From: Blattamonas nauphoetae
Taxonomy: Eukaryota; Preaxostyla; Oxymonadida
DNA length: 64,000 nt
Assembly (NCBI GenBank): GCA_033064195.1
Contig: JARBJD010000001.1
Location: forward strand, 744,001-808,000
Reading direction: 5' to 3'
The notes under the pieces were generated by a model. It searched no databases. It was not told the origin of the DNA and was given only the letters and a program-made list of their open reading frames with translations. Position 1 is the stretch's first letter. Every line of letters starts with the position of its first letter. The position numbers were made by a program, and so were the translations under genes. This document shows, one piece after another, positions 32,548 to 44,191 of this stretch.

Positions 32548-35480
32548 TCATTTGTCTTCATGAAAGAAGAAACATTTTCTTCCAGCCATCTTCTTTGTCG
32601 TTGAAACGGGAACTTTTTTCAGAGAGAGGACTTCACAGCTGGAGTTCTTGAAGGAGAGTCCGAACTGAAGAAGAGAATAAAAAAGTTATGAAAATTATTG
32701 GTAAGAACGACAAGAAGAATGAAAGAAGATAGTTGATGATGAAAGAAGAATCTTGGAGCAAGGCATCAGAAAAGACGAACAAAACTCGCCGAAGCGTTGT
32801 CTTCACTGTTGAATGCTCCGTCATAATTTGCATGTCAAGGGAGTTTGTACATACACAGAATCTGATCGCATCAGGAATTCCTCTCACAAAAAGATATTGT
32901 TGCATTGAGTTGACCCAGAAAGAGCACGACCGTGGTTCATCTTCCATATCGACCTCAATTCCTACGATGTCATCATCACCCCAACTGATATTTGTTGTTG
33001 TCCACCGTCCATCATGTCGAATTGGGCCGTTGAGCCCATAATATCCAAGACTGAATTCGTCACGACCCAATTTGTATTCACCGGGGACGTCAACATAGGC
33101 AGAAACAATCCCAAAGCCTTGAGACATCAAATAAATGGATGATGAGGGGATGGACAGGACAAAAGAATCGTGAAAAAGAAAAGACGCTCAAAATGGGCAG
33201 TCAGTTGCTCATACATCTAAATTTATCAGTCTTATCAAAGCGCATTTCACATTTCCATATCCCTTCGTCAATGATTTGACCAATCGAGAAGCAAGTGGTC
33301 ATTTCTTCGATCATGACGACTCGATTGGCTGGATCGATGATGGCTATATGCGGAGTTGGGTTGATGAAGAACATTTCATTGTGCACATCCACCTCAAGGA
33401 GGGCTGAAAATAGAGAACAGAGATTAATTGAGAGGGAACATTTGAGCGAGTGTGGTTACACAAAGAATTATGAAGTTGGCTTGAATTGAATTTCAAACGT
33501 TCTGTAGGATCATCTGGATATTGTGGATATGGTTTTGGGCCAGTTCTGATCGGGATAGAAGCAGGTCTATTCCCATATCCGGTTGTTCTGTTCAGAGCCA
33601 AGTCCTGTGCATTAATCTCCCATGGCTTGTCTTGCCTATATCCACCATCTTGAGTTTTGTCCTTCTTTTCGTCAAAATCGATTGGTGTAACCTTGGAAAG
33701 GGTGTTCATGATGAGGAGAGCATTTTGAGCAACAGAAGCATCGTCACCATCCGCGACAAAGGAAAGAACAGGATAGAGATATCCGTTCATCCATTCCACC
33801 AGGTCAGCCCATGAGAGTGGTTTCTGCCAGATCTTCTCGATGTCTTCTTCTTTTTGCTCTTCCTCTGTTGTCTTTACTGAACCATCAGGCGCAATACCAA
33901 ACAATTCCAACTCTTTCAACAGACTGCTTACACGGCGGAGCATGCCCTCCTTTGCATCTGGGGTGATTCCCTTACTTTTAAGTAAAGAAGGAATTTGGTA
34001 GAGGAAGAAGACGTAAGGAGGTCGCAGAGTGAGCTGTGGATCATCACGGATAATTGAACAGATTGATTGAATGGCTGATGACGCAACTGTTGGATTATCA
34101 CTCTGGATGTCTGATGAAGGTTTTACGACAGACCTGACACAACTGGACGAGTGACTCGACTAGTTTTGGCTTTTTACCGGAAGCAGGAGAAAATGTTAGC
34201 CTCCCAGAGATGATATTCAAGAGATCCAAGCAACCTGTCTGGAATAAATCAAGCAAAAGATGAAATCAAACCACAAGTGGATCTCTGTCTCTCCCCTTCA
34301 TTAGTTGTGAACACACTTGGACAATATCATTATTCAGAAGGATATCTGCATATTGAGGACCTGTTTATGAAGGTTTCAGGGAAAAGAAGAAGCGAGACGA
34401 TTCATTACGATCAATCCAAGAGCTTCCAATGATGGAATATATTCGTGTTTCCGACCCGATCGTAGGTTTTCGAGATACATGTTGAGATCATTGAGCTGAA
34501 GGGCATAGAAGACAAGGGAGTGATGGATGAAAAAGAGTTAGTCAATTAATGTTGAACATTTAGCTCTTTACGAAATGTGTCAGGATCATCAGAGTCGGAG
34601 AAGATGTGTTTTACATTGGAGTATGAATCGACGGCAAATGATGAGAATTCAGTGAGAGTTGACATAAGAAAGTGAGTGATGGCTTGATCCAATCAAAACA
34701 CTCGGGATTGATCAGACATATCCAACTGTTTGAAGTATTAATGATGATCAATGAATTATCCATTTGAAAACTTGACAATTTAAAATCTGTCATCAAACTG
34801 ATCGTTTTTTGTTTTGTCTTCAAAATGTGAAGTGGTGAATGGAGATGTCATTGCTCAACTTCCAATCCAAATGCAAGGGCTTTTGTAATAAAGATACCAG
34901 AACCTCCAAAGTTTTCAGTCTAAACTACGTCCAAAATGAAAAAAAAGATACCACAATAAACTTAATGAACTTCGCCTTGACAGGTTCTGGAAGATCAAAG
35001 AGATGGTCACCTCCTCGCTGTTCCAGTTCAGATTCAGCGATTGTCGTGAAATTGTCATTGTCCATGGACGTTTGAATTTGGATGTCTGGATTCTTGTTGG
35101 AAAAAGAATAATTTATACATTTCGGGTTTTGATTGTTTTCCCCATGGAGATATATACCCACTCTCTGAAGGTTGACGATGCATGCAAATTCGAAGACAAC
35201 GAATTGAGGCACTAATGATCATGATAAAGTGTCAGACGTAATGAGATGAGTAGTGGCATACATGATTTCATGACGTTGGTAAACCAACAGAGGGTAGGAT
35301 CACGTGTCAGGAGGTTTAAGCACCTTGATTCATGATGGCTAGAGAATATTGAGTTGAGGAAGAAAGAGTGAGAACAGAGGAATAGAGAATTATGCAAGAA
35401 AACAAAGTTATAGACGCAGACTATTGACTTGAGAAAGTTACAATTTTCCCTCCATTTTCAGTCAAAACAAAATTCTTCAT
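32548..35480 (-). CDS. discoidin (F5/8 C)-like and SPRY-domain protein
   Basis: The gene starts at 35480 with MKNFVLTENGGKIVTFSSQ. Exons at about 35425-35480, 35275-35345, 34952-35213, then several short exons to 33944, 33480-33943, 33400-33203, 33130-32740 and a last exon ending 32548. The N-terminal 110 residues form an F5/8 type C-like domain (LLTRDPTLCWFT..., FVVFEFACIVNLQRVGIYLH, AKFIKFIV). The middle is helical and may be armadillo-like. The C-terminal part is a SPRY/B30.2 domain (GFGIVSAYVDVPGEYKLGRD, NGPIRHDGRW, WGDDDIVGIEVDM, CSFWVNSMQQYLFV). Such proteins are usually interaction adaptors. The middle exons (33950-34930) are not fully resolved. Confidence 0.6.
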
Positions 35481-35607
35481 TGAGTGATGGAGGAAGGAAA
35501 AAGTTGTGGTCGTTTGATCTTATTGGAACAGCTCTGAATTGCACATAGTGAGCTTGAAAGAGAGAAAATTAGGCCGCACTTTATTGTAAGAGGTGAAATG
35601 TAGAAAA

Positions 35608-36942
35608 TTATGCCGATGGATAGGTCACCAGCTCGAGAAAAGGACTTCCTTTCTTAATCATCTCCACAGTTTCTAAAATGCTCGCTTTGATATCTTCAGG
35701 CCGAAAAACAGTATCTCCAACATTTCTTCCGCGTTGGAAAGGATCGAGGATGACGTAGCTAGGCTTGCGCTTATTGGGTCGAATGAGGTGTTGGATCGAA
35801 TCAGTCTTGCAGATTGCGCCATGTTGGAGAGAGAACGCATTGGCTGGAACGTAGTGATGCGCCAAAAAATCGATAAATCCAACAAAGAGAGAGGCGAGAG
35901 ATGAATCATTGAAAGGGCGAGGGTTGGCAGCCTGACTGGGGTCTGACGGATTGGGAAGAAGACCCGGAGCGAGTGAGCGCCAGGGTTCAGGGTCCTTACT
36001 AAAGTGGACATGGCCTTGTTCAAACATCTCATCTACAACCAGGCTCGGTTTCGATGCGTTCATGTAAGCTTCTGATTGGAGATTCGGGATGATTGGTGGC
36101 GAACACTGCTGGAGAAAGGACAGACCCATCAGATTCCATCCATAGCTGCTGAGGTATTGCTGGCTCGCATCACCGATTTCCCAAGCTTTTGCCCATTTTT
36201 TGACGAGGAGTAAAAATGGCCGAACTCGTTCGTCACAATCGCAGTATGTGTGAATAAATTCACTATTGTGCATCCCAAGTCTATTTTCCACGATCATATC
36301 GAATTGGGTGCGTTTAGTACTATCGTTCGATTTGGTTTGTTCTGGTGTCCAGATCGGGAGTATTGTTGAGCATTTAAGGACAGGAACACGTGCACCACTA
36401 ACCAGGAGATGTTGCGAGAAAGGACCATGTTTCATTTTGTTCTTTATATTTCTCAGGACGATGACGGGATCTATGTTGTGTCTGTTGAGAAGAACAGCGA
36501 AATCAAGATCCGAATTTGGGGCCATCACAGATGAACAAGCCGATCCAAACAACGCAACACCTGTTGAGTAGGGAATGACATCTCTGACAAAGGTTTCTAA
36601 TCTCTGTCGAATTGATTCAATTCTTTCAAAATTCTCTCTTGTTGCGACAAAGGTTGGGTCTTTGATGAGGGCATCCACGGATGCTTCATAAGACTCTGGG
36701 TACGTCATCTGAAGGGTTGGTGGTGGGTAGATGACTGAGATTGGTTGTGTGGGTTTGTTGGGTGGAGATTGTTCTTCAATGAGACCAGGGGGAAGAGTTT
36801 CTGTGAGAGGTGAAGGTGAGGCTGGACTGATAGTTGGTTGACTTTGCTTGACTTGGGGTGGATTGCGACCTCTATCTTGATCGGTGAGGAAAGATCCAAG
36901 GTCAAGCTTCTCAGCTCTTTGTCTGTTATGGCGTTTGGACAT
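35608..36942 (-). CDS. non-canonical poly(A)/poly(U) polymerase (TUTase/GLD2-Cid1 type)
   Basis: Single exon, 444 residues. After a Pro/Ser/Gln-rich N-terminus (about 90 residues) comes the nucleotidyltransferase core: ALFGSACSSVMAPNSDLDFA holds the GS motif and two metal-binding aspartates, and FDMIVENRLGMHNS the third. The PAP-associated domain follows, with DSSLASLFVGFIDFLAHHY and VILDPFQRGRNVG. Family members add non-templated A or U to RNA 3' ends. The missing RNA-recognition motif and the histidine-free specificity loop cannot distinguish A from U addition. All three catalytic carboxylates are present, so the enzyme should be active. Confidence 0.88.
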   Translation of the reverse strand: MSKRHNRQRAEKLDLGSFLTDQDRGRNPPQVKQSQPTISPASPSPLTETLPPGLIEEQSPPNKPTQPISVIYPPPTLQMTYPESYEASVDALIKDPTFVATRENFERIESIRQRLETFVRDVIPYSTGVALFGSACSSVMAPNSDLDFAVLLNRHNIDPVIVLRNIKNKMKHGPFSQHLLVSGARVPVLKCSTILPIWTPEQTKSNDSTKRTQFDMIVENRLGMHNSEFIHTYCDCDERVRPFLLLVKKWAKAWEIGDASQQYLSSYGWNLMGLSFLQQCSPPIIPNLQSEAYMNASKPSLVVDEMFEQGHVHFSKDPEPWRSLAPGLLPNPSDPSQAANPRPFNDSSLASLFVGFIDFLAHHYVPANAFSLQHGAICKTDSIQHLIRPNKRKPSYVILDPFQRGRNVGDTVFRPEDIKASILETVEMIKKGSPFLELVTYPSA

Positions 36943-37061
36943 TGATCCGCTCCACCACTAAAAACATAGTCCACTTCACTTAGCTCTTTTGTTCAATTTG
37001 TACCCTCAGTCGGATCATACCATGTTCGTTCCTGTTTTGTTCGAATTCAGGACTTTACAAG

Positions 37062-38215
37062 ATGATAAGCTTGCATTTTGAGTCAAGACTCCGATCCAGA
37101 CCATTGAGAAACATGTCCCGTTCGTTGGTATGGAAGGACCTAAACATCAATCAAATCGAACAAATCTTGAATATTATTGATGACCGAGAAGAATCTGAAC
37201 GGTTTGAGATCTCTTGTCTTTCTTTTTTCTTCGACATTTCCACACATGTAAATCCTCTTCTCGATCCTGCACTATTTGAATTCCTAATCATTCATGCTCT
37301 CCCAATTCTCAATATATGTCTCAATTATGTAGGAGATTGGCAGAACTTTTCGATTTATCGTTGGAGCCTGAACATTCTGATGGAATCATCCTTGATTTCT
37401 ATTATTTCAATCTTGTGTTTGCAATTGAACAGAATTTCACAGCCGAAAAACTGTCAACATTCTTTTCGTTGATGAAAGACACATTCTACCGATCAATGGG
37501 TACCATTCTACCTTTTTTCCTATTTTTCAACTTATCTTCGCGATATCTAAGATGACCCAAATATAAATGAAGATTCGGCTTTAAATATGTTCAAAACATC
37601 GCTCATCGATCATTCTGTCCACAGGCCGCCATTTTCAGTTCAAATCTTCTCGTTTGATGATGTCGAGAAGATTGCTGACTTTGCTGTGAACAGTTTCTTC
37701 GAACATTTCAAAATGTACCAATATGTCTTCCAACCAAAGGAAATTCTATCGCTCACGACCACAGACATCTTCAGAGCCATAACACATCCTCCATCCTTCC
37801 CTCCACTCAAGGAATCACTACCTGAGGAAGAAGTCGAGGAAATGATGATGGTGGTGTGCACATTATCTCTTTTTCAGTGATTTCATTCCATTCTCAGTGG
37901 ACTGAGGAAGAACCTGTGGATGTTCTCCGCGATCAACTTGACGACATCGATCTTTGTTTGCCGTTTCTTTCATTCAACTCTCCAGCCCAACTCACCCCCG
38001 AAATCATTCAACAGGTTATCAAACAAGCGCTCCACGCGCAGGTTGTTGGATTGAAACGAGAGCAGAGAAAGGAACTTGATGCTGTTGAGGAAGATCTTGT
38101 AAATCAGGTGAAAAATCCAAGTGGATTGATTGGACAGGAAGAAGAGACTGGGAAGTCTGGGAAAAAGAAGCCAGCAACGCCAAAGGATAAAAAAAAGAAA
38201 GGAAAGGATGAATGA
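37062..38215 (+). CDS. CFAP119/CCDC189-like flagellar protein
   Basis: Exons 37062-37201, 37333-37499, 37552-37850, 37898-38215, giving about 307 residues; MSRSLVWKD at 37113 is an alternative in-frame start. The core RRLAELFDLSLEPEHSDGII, LDFYYFNLVFAIEQNFTAEK, DHSVHRPPFSVQIFSFDDVE and FFEHFKMYQYVFQPKEI matches the vertebrate CFAP119 pattern (RPPFSI..FS... then YFRHFKLYKYVF). The Lys-rich end is typical of axonemal proteins. CFAP119 belongs to the central-apparatus/flagellar set. An apparent frameshift at 37316 is removed by a 131-nt intron (37202-37332). Confidence 0.7.
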
Positions 38216-38355
38216 TTTTTAATTTTTCACTTCACCTGATTATCTTGATTTTAATTCGACTGAAAATCATATATTCATTTCAGACTGCATTTTAACACAT
38301 TGAGAAAGAGTCTATGTGTAAAATAATAAGCTCGTCTGTGAAATGTTTCATGAAA

Positions 38356-39655
38356 AAAATCTTTGCTCAGCGAGAGCATAGAAAATCAATGAGAGGTTCA
38401 AAAGACTCATGAATCACGCAACACTCACACCAATCAATGCGACTGAGAAGATAAATGAAAGATATAACAAACCATTCGGCGCTACGAAGGGAGAATTCTT
38501 CACCGATTGTTGATGTCACATAGCAATCAATTGTATCAACCTTTCCCGATTGAGGAGATGACTTTGATCGAGAGAAGAAACTGAAGAACGATTTCTTCTT
38601 TTGGTCATCAGCTATTGGGACAGCATCAGAGAGATCTCTTGTGACACTAGCCTTATCGGTACGAATCTTGTTGCTACAATCAGCAATAAAACTATTGAAC
38701 TACAAGAGGAGTTACATACATTTCTTTTTCGAGAGAGACAATATTGTTTGTAATTCTTCGGTTTTGTTCTCCAGGTTTGTCTGGTTCAGATTCTGAGTCA
38801 TCACTATCGTCATCACTGTTCTTTAGATGTAGAAGATCCTGTTTGTTGAAAGCAATCATGATAGGCGTCTTCTTTTTGACAAGTGTAGGTGATGTAAGGA
38901 TCGAATAGAAGAATCTGGGATTTGTGGGAAAATGTCGAGGTGAAAGTAGTTGCAGACTTTCCAATTTTGGCAACATCATTTTTGAACGTTGTTGAGTCGA
39001 CTAAATAGATAAGTTTGCGGATATTTGCAAAATCAGGATGATTGAAGAATCTGAGAGATGTCGTTGAATTGAGGGAGATGAAAGGGAAATACTTTTGTCT
39101 TGTATTCTCAGCTCCTGGAAAATCGATATATTGATACTTTTTATTGGAGTTCTTTTTTTTCTAGATCATTTTGAGAGAGAAAAGTGAGTTTGTATTTTGT
39201 GTGGTGATGAAAACGAGATACTGTCCAGCGGGAGAGATCAAATATTGCAGAATTCTCTTTTTCTGACATAAATGTCTCAGGAGTTGTCCCTTCTTTGAGC
39301 TTGGAAGATGGAGAGGATGAGGATTCGATGATGACAGACTGTGTAGAAAAGAGCAGTTTTTCCTGATCCAGTAAGACCAATAATTCCAATCGTTGGTGTA
39401 GCTTTGGCTGTCCGCTTTCGTCCCCCTTGTGAATCATGGTTGAAGGTTCTATGAATGCAAGAGAAGTGACAAACAACATGGGCAAGTGATGATGAGAAGG
39501 ATGGTCAGTAATGCCAAAATAATGGGGGTAGAGATTGGAAAAGAGTATTGACCGATGGGTATCTCCACAAATGGACATTGGGACAATATTTGATTGACAA
39601 GATTTGACATGTCGATACCATGGGTTGATCAAGCTCAGTCAATGAAAAAATTCCG
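38356..39655 (-). CDS. signal recognition particle receptor subunit beta
   Basis: Minus-strand exons include about 39460-39340 (TPTIGIIGLTGSGKTALFYT, the P loop), about 39300-39150, about 39060-38960 (LIYLVDSTTFKNDVAK), 38940-38720 (RFFYSILTSPTLVKKKTPIM, then IAFNKQDLL as the G4 motif) and 38690-38360 (TDKASVTRDLSDAVPIADDQ...). This order of G motifs and the VDS/NKQD wording fit SRPRB, the ER-membrane Arf/Sar-like GTPase that anchors SRP receptor alpha. A possible first exon starts at about 39619 (MSNLVNQILSQCPFVEIP), but its phase to the next exon was not solved, and no N-terminal membrane anchor was identified. Confidence 0.65.
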
Positions 39656-39809
39656 TTTCATACTGTCTTTCACTTTCACAAACAAGATAAGTGTTTAATA
39701 GATAAGATGACACGAATAATAAACAAGAAAAGAAAAAGAATGAAAAGATGAGAGTAGCCGCTTGTGCAATGTGATGAATTAAGTTAAAAACGCCGTTTTG
39801 AGAAACATT

Positions 39810-41016
39810 CTACTCCGCGCCGCCTTCCTCCCCTTCAGCCTCTGCCGGGGCTTCCTCTTCCTCAGCCGTAACGCCATTCTCCTCGCCATCGGCTTGCTCG
39901 CCTTCTGCATCCCCTCCCTCCTCTCCTCCCTCCTCACCACCTTCCTCCTCACCCCCCTCTTCCTCACCTCCTTCCTCTTCACCTCCTTCCTCCTCTTCCT
40001 CATTTGCAGTCTCGCCCTCTGCGTCCTCACCCTCTTGTGCCTCCTCGTTGGCTGCGTCGTCTGGACTCGCTTCTTCCTCCCCTCCTTCCTCCTCGCCTTC
40101 CTCACCAACTTCTTCGCCGTCTTCAGCTGTCTCGGCGCCTTCCTCTCCGTCTGGTCGTTCAGTTGGCTCTCCTTCCTCGCCTTCTTCTTTCTCCTCACCA
40201 GCTTCGCCAGCTTCTTCTCCTTCTTCCTTTCCTTCCTCATTTTCGTCGTACCCGAACCCTTCCGGTTGATCTACCTGTTCTCCGTCTTCATCTCCTTGCT
40301 TGAATTCTCGCTCTTTCACCTCTCCTTCCTCTTCCTCTTGAGCATTTTCTTTAAGAGCCTTCGCCTCTTCGTTTTGGGCTTCTTCGTCTTCCTCTCGTTT
40401 TGCTTCATCATCAATCGCAGTTTCGGGGTTAAATTCGGGCAATACTTCTTCATCGTCGGGTTCTGGAAGGTTTTCACACCAATGGACAATTCGATCGATG
40501 ATGTGAGGCATTTTGCAACCTAAGTAACGCTCACGCCGCTTCCCAAACTTGTAAATATCGAAACATGGTTGAGATTTTCCGGTTCGATCCTCCAGATCTG
40601 GAATAAGCTCAGCTTTAACCTGAGTTGGGATGAATGGGACGATATGAACCATAAAACATCAAGATCCAAAGAAAATACCAAAAGGAGATATAGCAAAGAA
40701 GAGAAATCGAATAAAATCTATGGGAGAGAGATTTGACGGTGAAATACGTTGAAGAATTTTACAGCTCCATCGGGGAGCTCGAGCATGGTTCTTCGGAAAC
40801 TGGCTTGAATTGGTTTGCACATCCCACTCCAAGCAGCATATACTTCGACAACACTTACAAAATGCTCTTTGCTAGAGGGCGCAAAATGAAGTAGACAGCG
40901 TAAAAAATGTTTGTTTATGTATTAGAGTATGAAATTGAATACGAGTCAATAATTTCTTGGTATTGTTCAGGGGTTGTAATTTCTGTGTTCCAATCAACTT
41001 TTTTAGGTTGAGCCAT
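39810..41016 (-). CDS. thioredoxin-like flagellar protein (NME8/TXNDC6-like) with acidic Glu/Gly tail
   Basis: Three exons, 40943-41016, 40748-40871, 39810-40619, giving 335 residues. MAQPKKVDWNTEITTPEQYQ, then VVEVYAAWSGMCKPIQASFR and KAELIPDLEDRTGKSQPCFD form a thioredoxin fold of the type in NME8, TXNDC6 and outer-arm dynein light chains. The redox motif WCGPCK is WSGMCK, so the first cysteine is lost and only the second remains. The last 190 residues are almost pure Glu/Gly/Ala/Asp. The plus strand of this tail is therefore a long CT-rich tract. The role is likely structural in the axoneme rather than disulfide reduction. Confidence 0.75.
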
Positions 41017-41234
41017 CGAAAAAAAACGTGGCCCAGAATTTGAAATGGATCTACTCAGGTTCGATAAATCCACCTAGACACTCATTGAAAAGATCATAAA
41101 TGAAAAAACCGATTTTCTCATTCACTATCTGCAATTTAACTCATTTATTTTTGGATGCCAATCGTTCCCTTAATCACATTCGATAGTGTTTTGAGTCTAT
41201 CGAAACTGATTCAAAATCATCATTCCTTTTTTTT

Positions 41235-41899
41235 ATGTCTAACTCACCCACTATTCCACATCAATCAAGTATTAATTGTTTTTATTCACTTCCTCAGATT
41301 CTCCGCCGGCTGTCTCATCACACGTTCATTCTCGTCCTCCTCAAAGAACTTTACAACTCATTCCTTCCTCCCTCAACAAAACTACTCACACTGCTCCATC
41401 TTTTTCATCTCGCCCCACTCCACAACCCCCTCCTCAACCAAAAGCTAAGCATGCCAATACTGGAAACAGAAAAAAGAACAAACAAAGAGCACAGTTTGGT
41501 GGATTTTCACTCGCAGACTACGAGTTTTATGATGATGACTTGGACTTCATGGATTTTATTGTGGATGAACATCGTCACCATTCCCAATATCATCAGCTCA
41601 TGTCAGGTGCAATTGATGTGGATAAGATGAGTTACGAGGAGCTTCTCGCGCTGGAGGAATCAATCGGAAACGTTTCACAGGGACTAAGCTCTCAGGAGTT
41701 TAGTCAGCTCCCTGTGTCCTCGTATGCCCCACCTGCCAACGTTGACCCAGAAGAAGCTTGTTGTGTGATTTGCCAATGTGAATGGTGTGCACACGACCCT
41801 GCTGTTACTCTCCCTTGCTTCCATCGGTTTCATCCGGATTGTATTCAGACATGGTTAAAAGACCACAGAACTTGCCCGATCTGCTACGAGCGAGTCTGA
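41235..41899 (+). CDS. RING-H2 zinc-finger protein (probable E3 ubiquitin ligase)
   Basis: Two exons, 41235-41268 and 41298-41899, joined by a 29-nt intron, give 211 residues. A Pro/Ser/Thr-rich, then acidic N-terminal region leads to a C-terminal RING-H2: CCVICQCEW..., LPCFHRFHPDCIQTWLKDHR and TCPICYERV, with the expected C3-H2-C3 spacing. Such proteins usually recruit an E2 enzyme and ubiquitinate substrates bound by the N-terminal region. No membrane segment is seen. It is followed after 166 bp by the phosphatase gene on the same strand. Confidence 0.85.
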
Positions 41900-42065
41900 G
41901 AGATAACTTGCTTCTTCATTTCAATTGTATCGATATATCGATATATTTTCACAATCATGTAATATCTAGCTCTTTTGGTTCCTCATTTGATTGGTTGGAT
42001 GTCAGGACGCATATTGTGGTTTCGATCGTCCGTCACTCCTCATCCTCCCTTTCGATCCATTGAAG

Positions 42066-43298
42066 ATGAATCCTAATGTCCAGGAAAAACGAGATAAACT
42101 TCCAGATATCAGTCAAATCACCCCCAATATATTTGTTGGCAACCAGGTTCGTCATTCTTAATCAATTCAACAGTTATCTTCGATGATCCTTCACTACTCC
42201 TCTCGCGTTGTAGGTAGCCGCGGCATCACGCCAAGTACTTCAGTCTCGAGGTATCACTCGGATTGTCCGCCTCCGAACTCAAACGTCACTCTCCATTCCT
42301 GAGTCGATTCAGTGCACGCTTTTTTGCCAAATAGAGGATCTATCTGTTTCCGATATATCATCTTGCTTTCCTGTTTGTTTTACCGCGATCAACGAGGCCA
42401 TCCAAAACAATGAGCGGATCTTGGTTCATTGCCATGCTGGAAAATCACGAAGTCCAGCAGTTGTCATTGCGTTCCTATTACAACATTATCATATTCCGTT
42501 GAAATATGCGTACCGACATGTTGAAAAATGCCGTCATGGGTTTATTATTGTTCGTCTTCATATTTCATCTCTATCCACGATTATTTCACTCAAACACCTG
42601 TATTATCATTCCATTTTTCCAGATTGGGCATGAATCCTACATTCAAGAAACAATTGTCTGATCTCGAGTACGGCCTATTCTGGCGACGCTCAATGCGCTT
42701 TTGCTTTTTCTGCTCCGAATTCGACTGCTCATGTCTTCATTTTACGCTCCTTCAAGATCGGTTTCGCCGACAAGTGTTAAGATGTTACCAGGAATTCACT
42801 CTTGCTGATACAACATCCAACAGTTCCAGCAGCCTGTCTCACCCTCCGAAACGACGATCTCTTCACTCTTCTCTGCAGCCAACGACGGAATCCTCCACTC
42901 CATATGTTTGGGAAGACTACCAAGAATGTCTCCGTCAGGTTATAGATAATCATCAGCGATACAAAGAAGTCCAAAACAAACTAGCGACTTTTCTCCCACG
43001 TAAAGAAAAACAAGAATCGTTCTCTGACCAATCTGAAGATCAACAAGTCATAGAGTACCCTGCCGCTTTCAACCTTGACCATTATCAATGGGTTCACCAA
43101 AGCATTAACGAAATAACAGAATGCTTTGAAGCGATCCTCTCCCACTATCTGCAACTATTTGATGACCAACCGGAATTACCTCAGTTGTCTTCGGGCTTAG
43201 TTCCTGACGATGAATACCTCGACCAAGATTGGGAATTATCCACGATTGACGATGAGATTCAAAAAGCTTTTTTACAGGGCCTTATTTTCAACGATTGA
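42066..43298 (+). CDS. dual-specificity protein phosphatase (DUSP)
   Basis: Exons 42066-42146, 42214-42539, 42623-43298, giving 360 residues. The catalytic domain begins ITPNIFVGNQVAAASRQVLQ and carries the P-loop signature HCHAGKSRSPAVVIAFLLQH. The general-acid Asp region is probably CQIEDLSVSD. The C-terminal 200 residues are Gln/Ser-rich with acidic patches, and unlike known DUSPs. The catalytic Cys and Arg are present, so it should be active on phospho-Tyr/Ser/Thr or other phosphorylated substrates. The last exon may hide another small intron near 42690-42760, where the residues (MRFCFFCSEFDCSC) look less family-like. Confidence 0.8.
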
Positions 43299-43482
43299 GA
43301 CACCGGATAATTATCGTCGATACCATCCTTCCCCATGTTCGTTGCTGCACAGACTTATTCTTTCCGGCTCAATGAGTAGTTTGATTCATTTCTCCACTAT
43401 AACCTTAGATTGTGGAGATATTGAAATGAAAACGAAGAATCAAGTTGTGCAATAGACAAAATAAAGAAAATAACCGCAGATT

Positions 43483-44169
43483 TCATTGGAACTTGACTGC
43501 TCCCTTATCTTTGATGAGAACTGCTTTTTGTTCCGATTGAAGGTGCTCAAGGGCAAGAACGAGCATTGCTTCGTCCAGTCCAGCAAGGTCATCTTCAATG
43601 AGGAAATCGTCAGTGAGAAGGCGATGAAATGTGTGGAGATTTCCATGTTGTTGTGTTCGGTTCACCTGGACGGGAAAATGCTCAGATCAAACAACAAACC
43701 CATGACCAAATGAATTCTGCCCATTGTGAAGGTGTTCGCCAGGCAATTATTGCTTGTGTTTGTTCTGAGTCAATCCAGATTGCATTATCTGTAGAATAGA
43801 GACATGAAATGGGAATAAGTTGTTTGTACAGACTTGTTGTTTGCATATATCTCAAAATATCCTGCACATGATTGAATGATAGTGATCCTGACGATGTAAT
43901 GAGTGCGAGATGACAGACTGTTGATTGACTTGTTCGAGAACAATGGCATGTCTTCGATTTGATGGAGATCAATTCTCTGGATTTTATGGAATTTGCAATA
44001 GTCACAGATAAGTTTGCTCCAAAGATTTAGTTGTTCCTGTCGAGTTTTTTCTGTAAGTTGAATTCTAACAGAATAAAGAGAATTTACGTTTTGAGAGAGA
44101 AGAAAAGGTGATTATATACGTGAAGAAAGGAGGTAGAAAATATTGTGGTGGAAATTGGAACTCAGTCAT
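43483..44169 (-). CDS. VPS25: ESCRT-II subunit VPS25
   Basis: Five exons, 44120-44169, 43919-44064, 43834-43887, 43700-43788, 43483-43665, giving 173 residues (family about 176). The N-terminus FQFPPQYFLPPFFTIQLTEK is the VPS25 PPxY-like signature. TRQEQLNLWSKLICDYCKFH, AIIAWRTPSQWAEFIWSWV and LDEAMLVLALEHLQSEQKAV follow as two winged-helix domains. VPS25 bridges VPS22/VPS36 to ESCRT-III VPS20 in endosomal sorting. The start codon lies 22 bp from that of the divergent BLOC1S2 gene. Confidence 0.9.
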
Positions 44170-44191
44170 TTCGATCCTGACCTTCATTAAA
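44170..44191. promoter_or_regulatory. 22-bp region between two divergent start codons
   Basis: Only 22 bases separate the ATG of VPS25 (minus) from the ATG of BLOC1S2 (plus). Promoter elements of each gene must overlap the other's transcript or coding region, or both mRNAs are nearly leaderless. Confidence 0.7.

Noticed and set aside
37316-37335. Apparent frameshift in the CFAP119-like gene
   Set aside because: An intron at 37202-37332 restores the frame and keeps the conserved RRLAELFDL segment; the frame through 37203-37328 is intronic despite being open.
39797-40523. 241-residue plus-strand Leu/Phe-rich ORF resembling a membrane protein
   Set aside because: It is the antisense of the Glu/Gly-rich tail of the thioredoxin-like gene.
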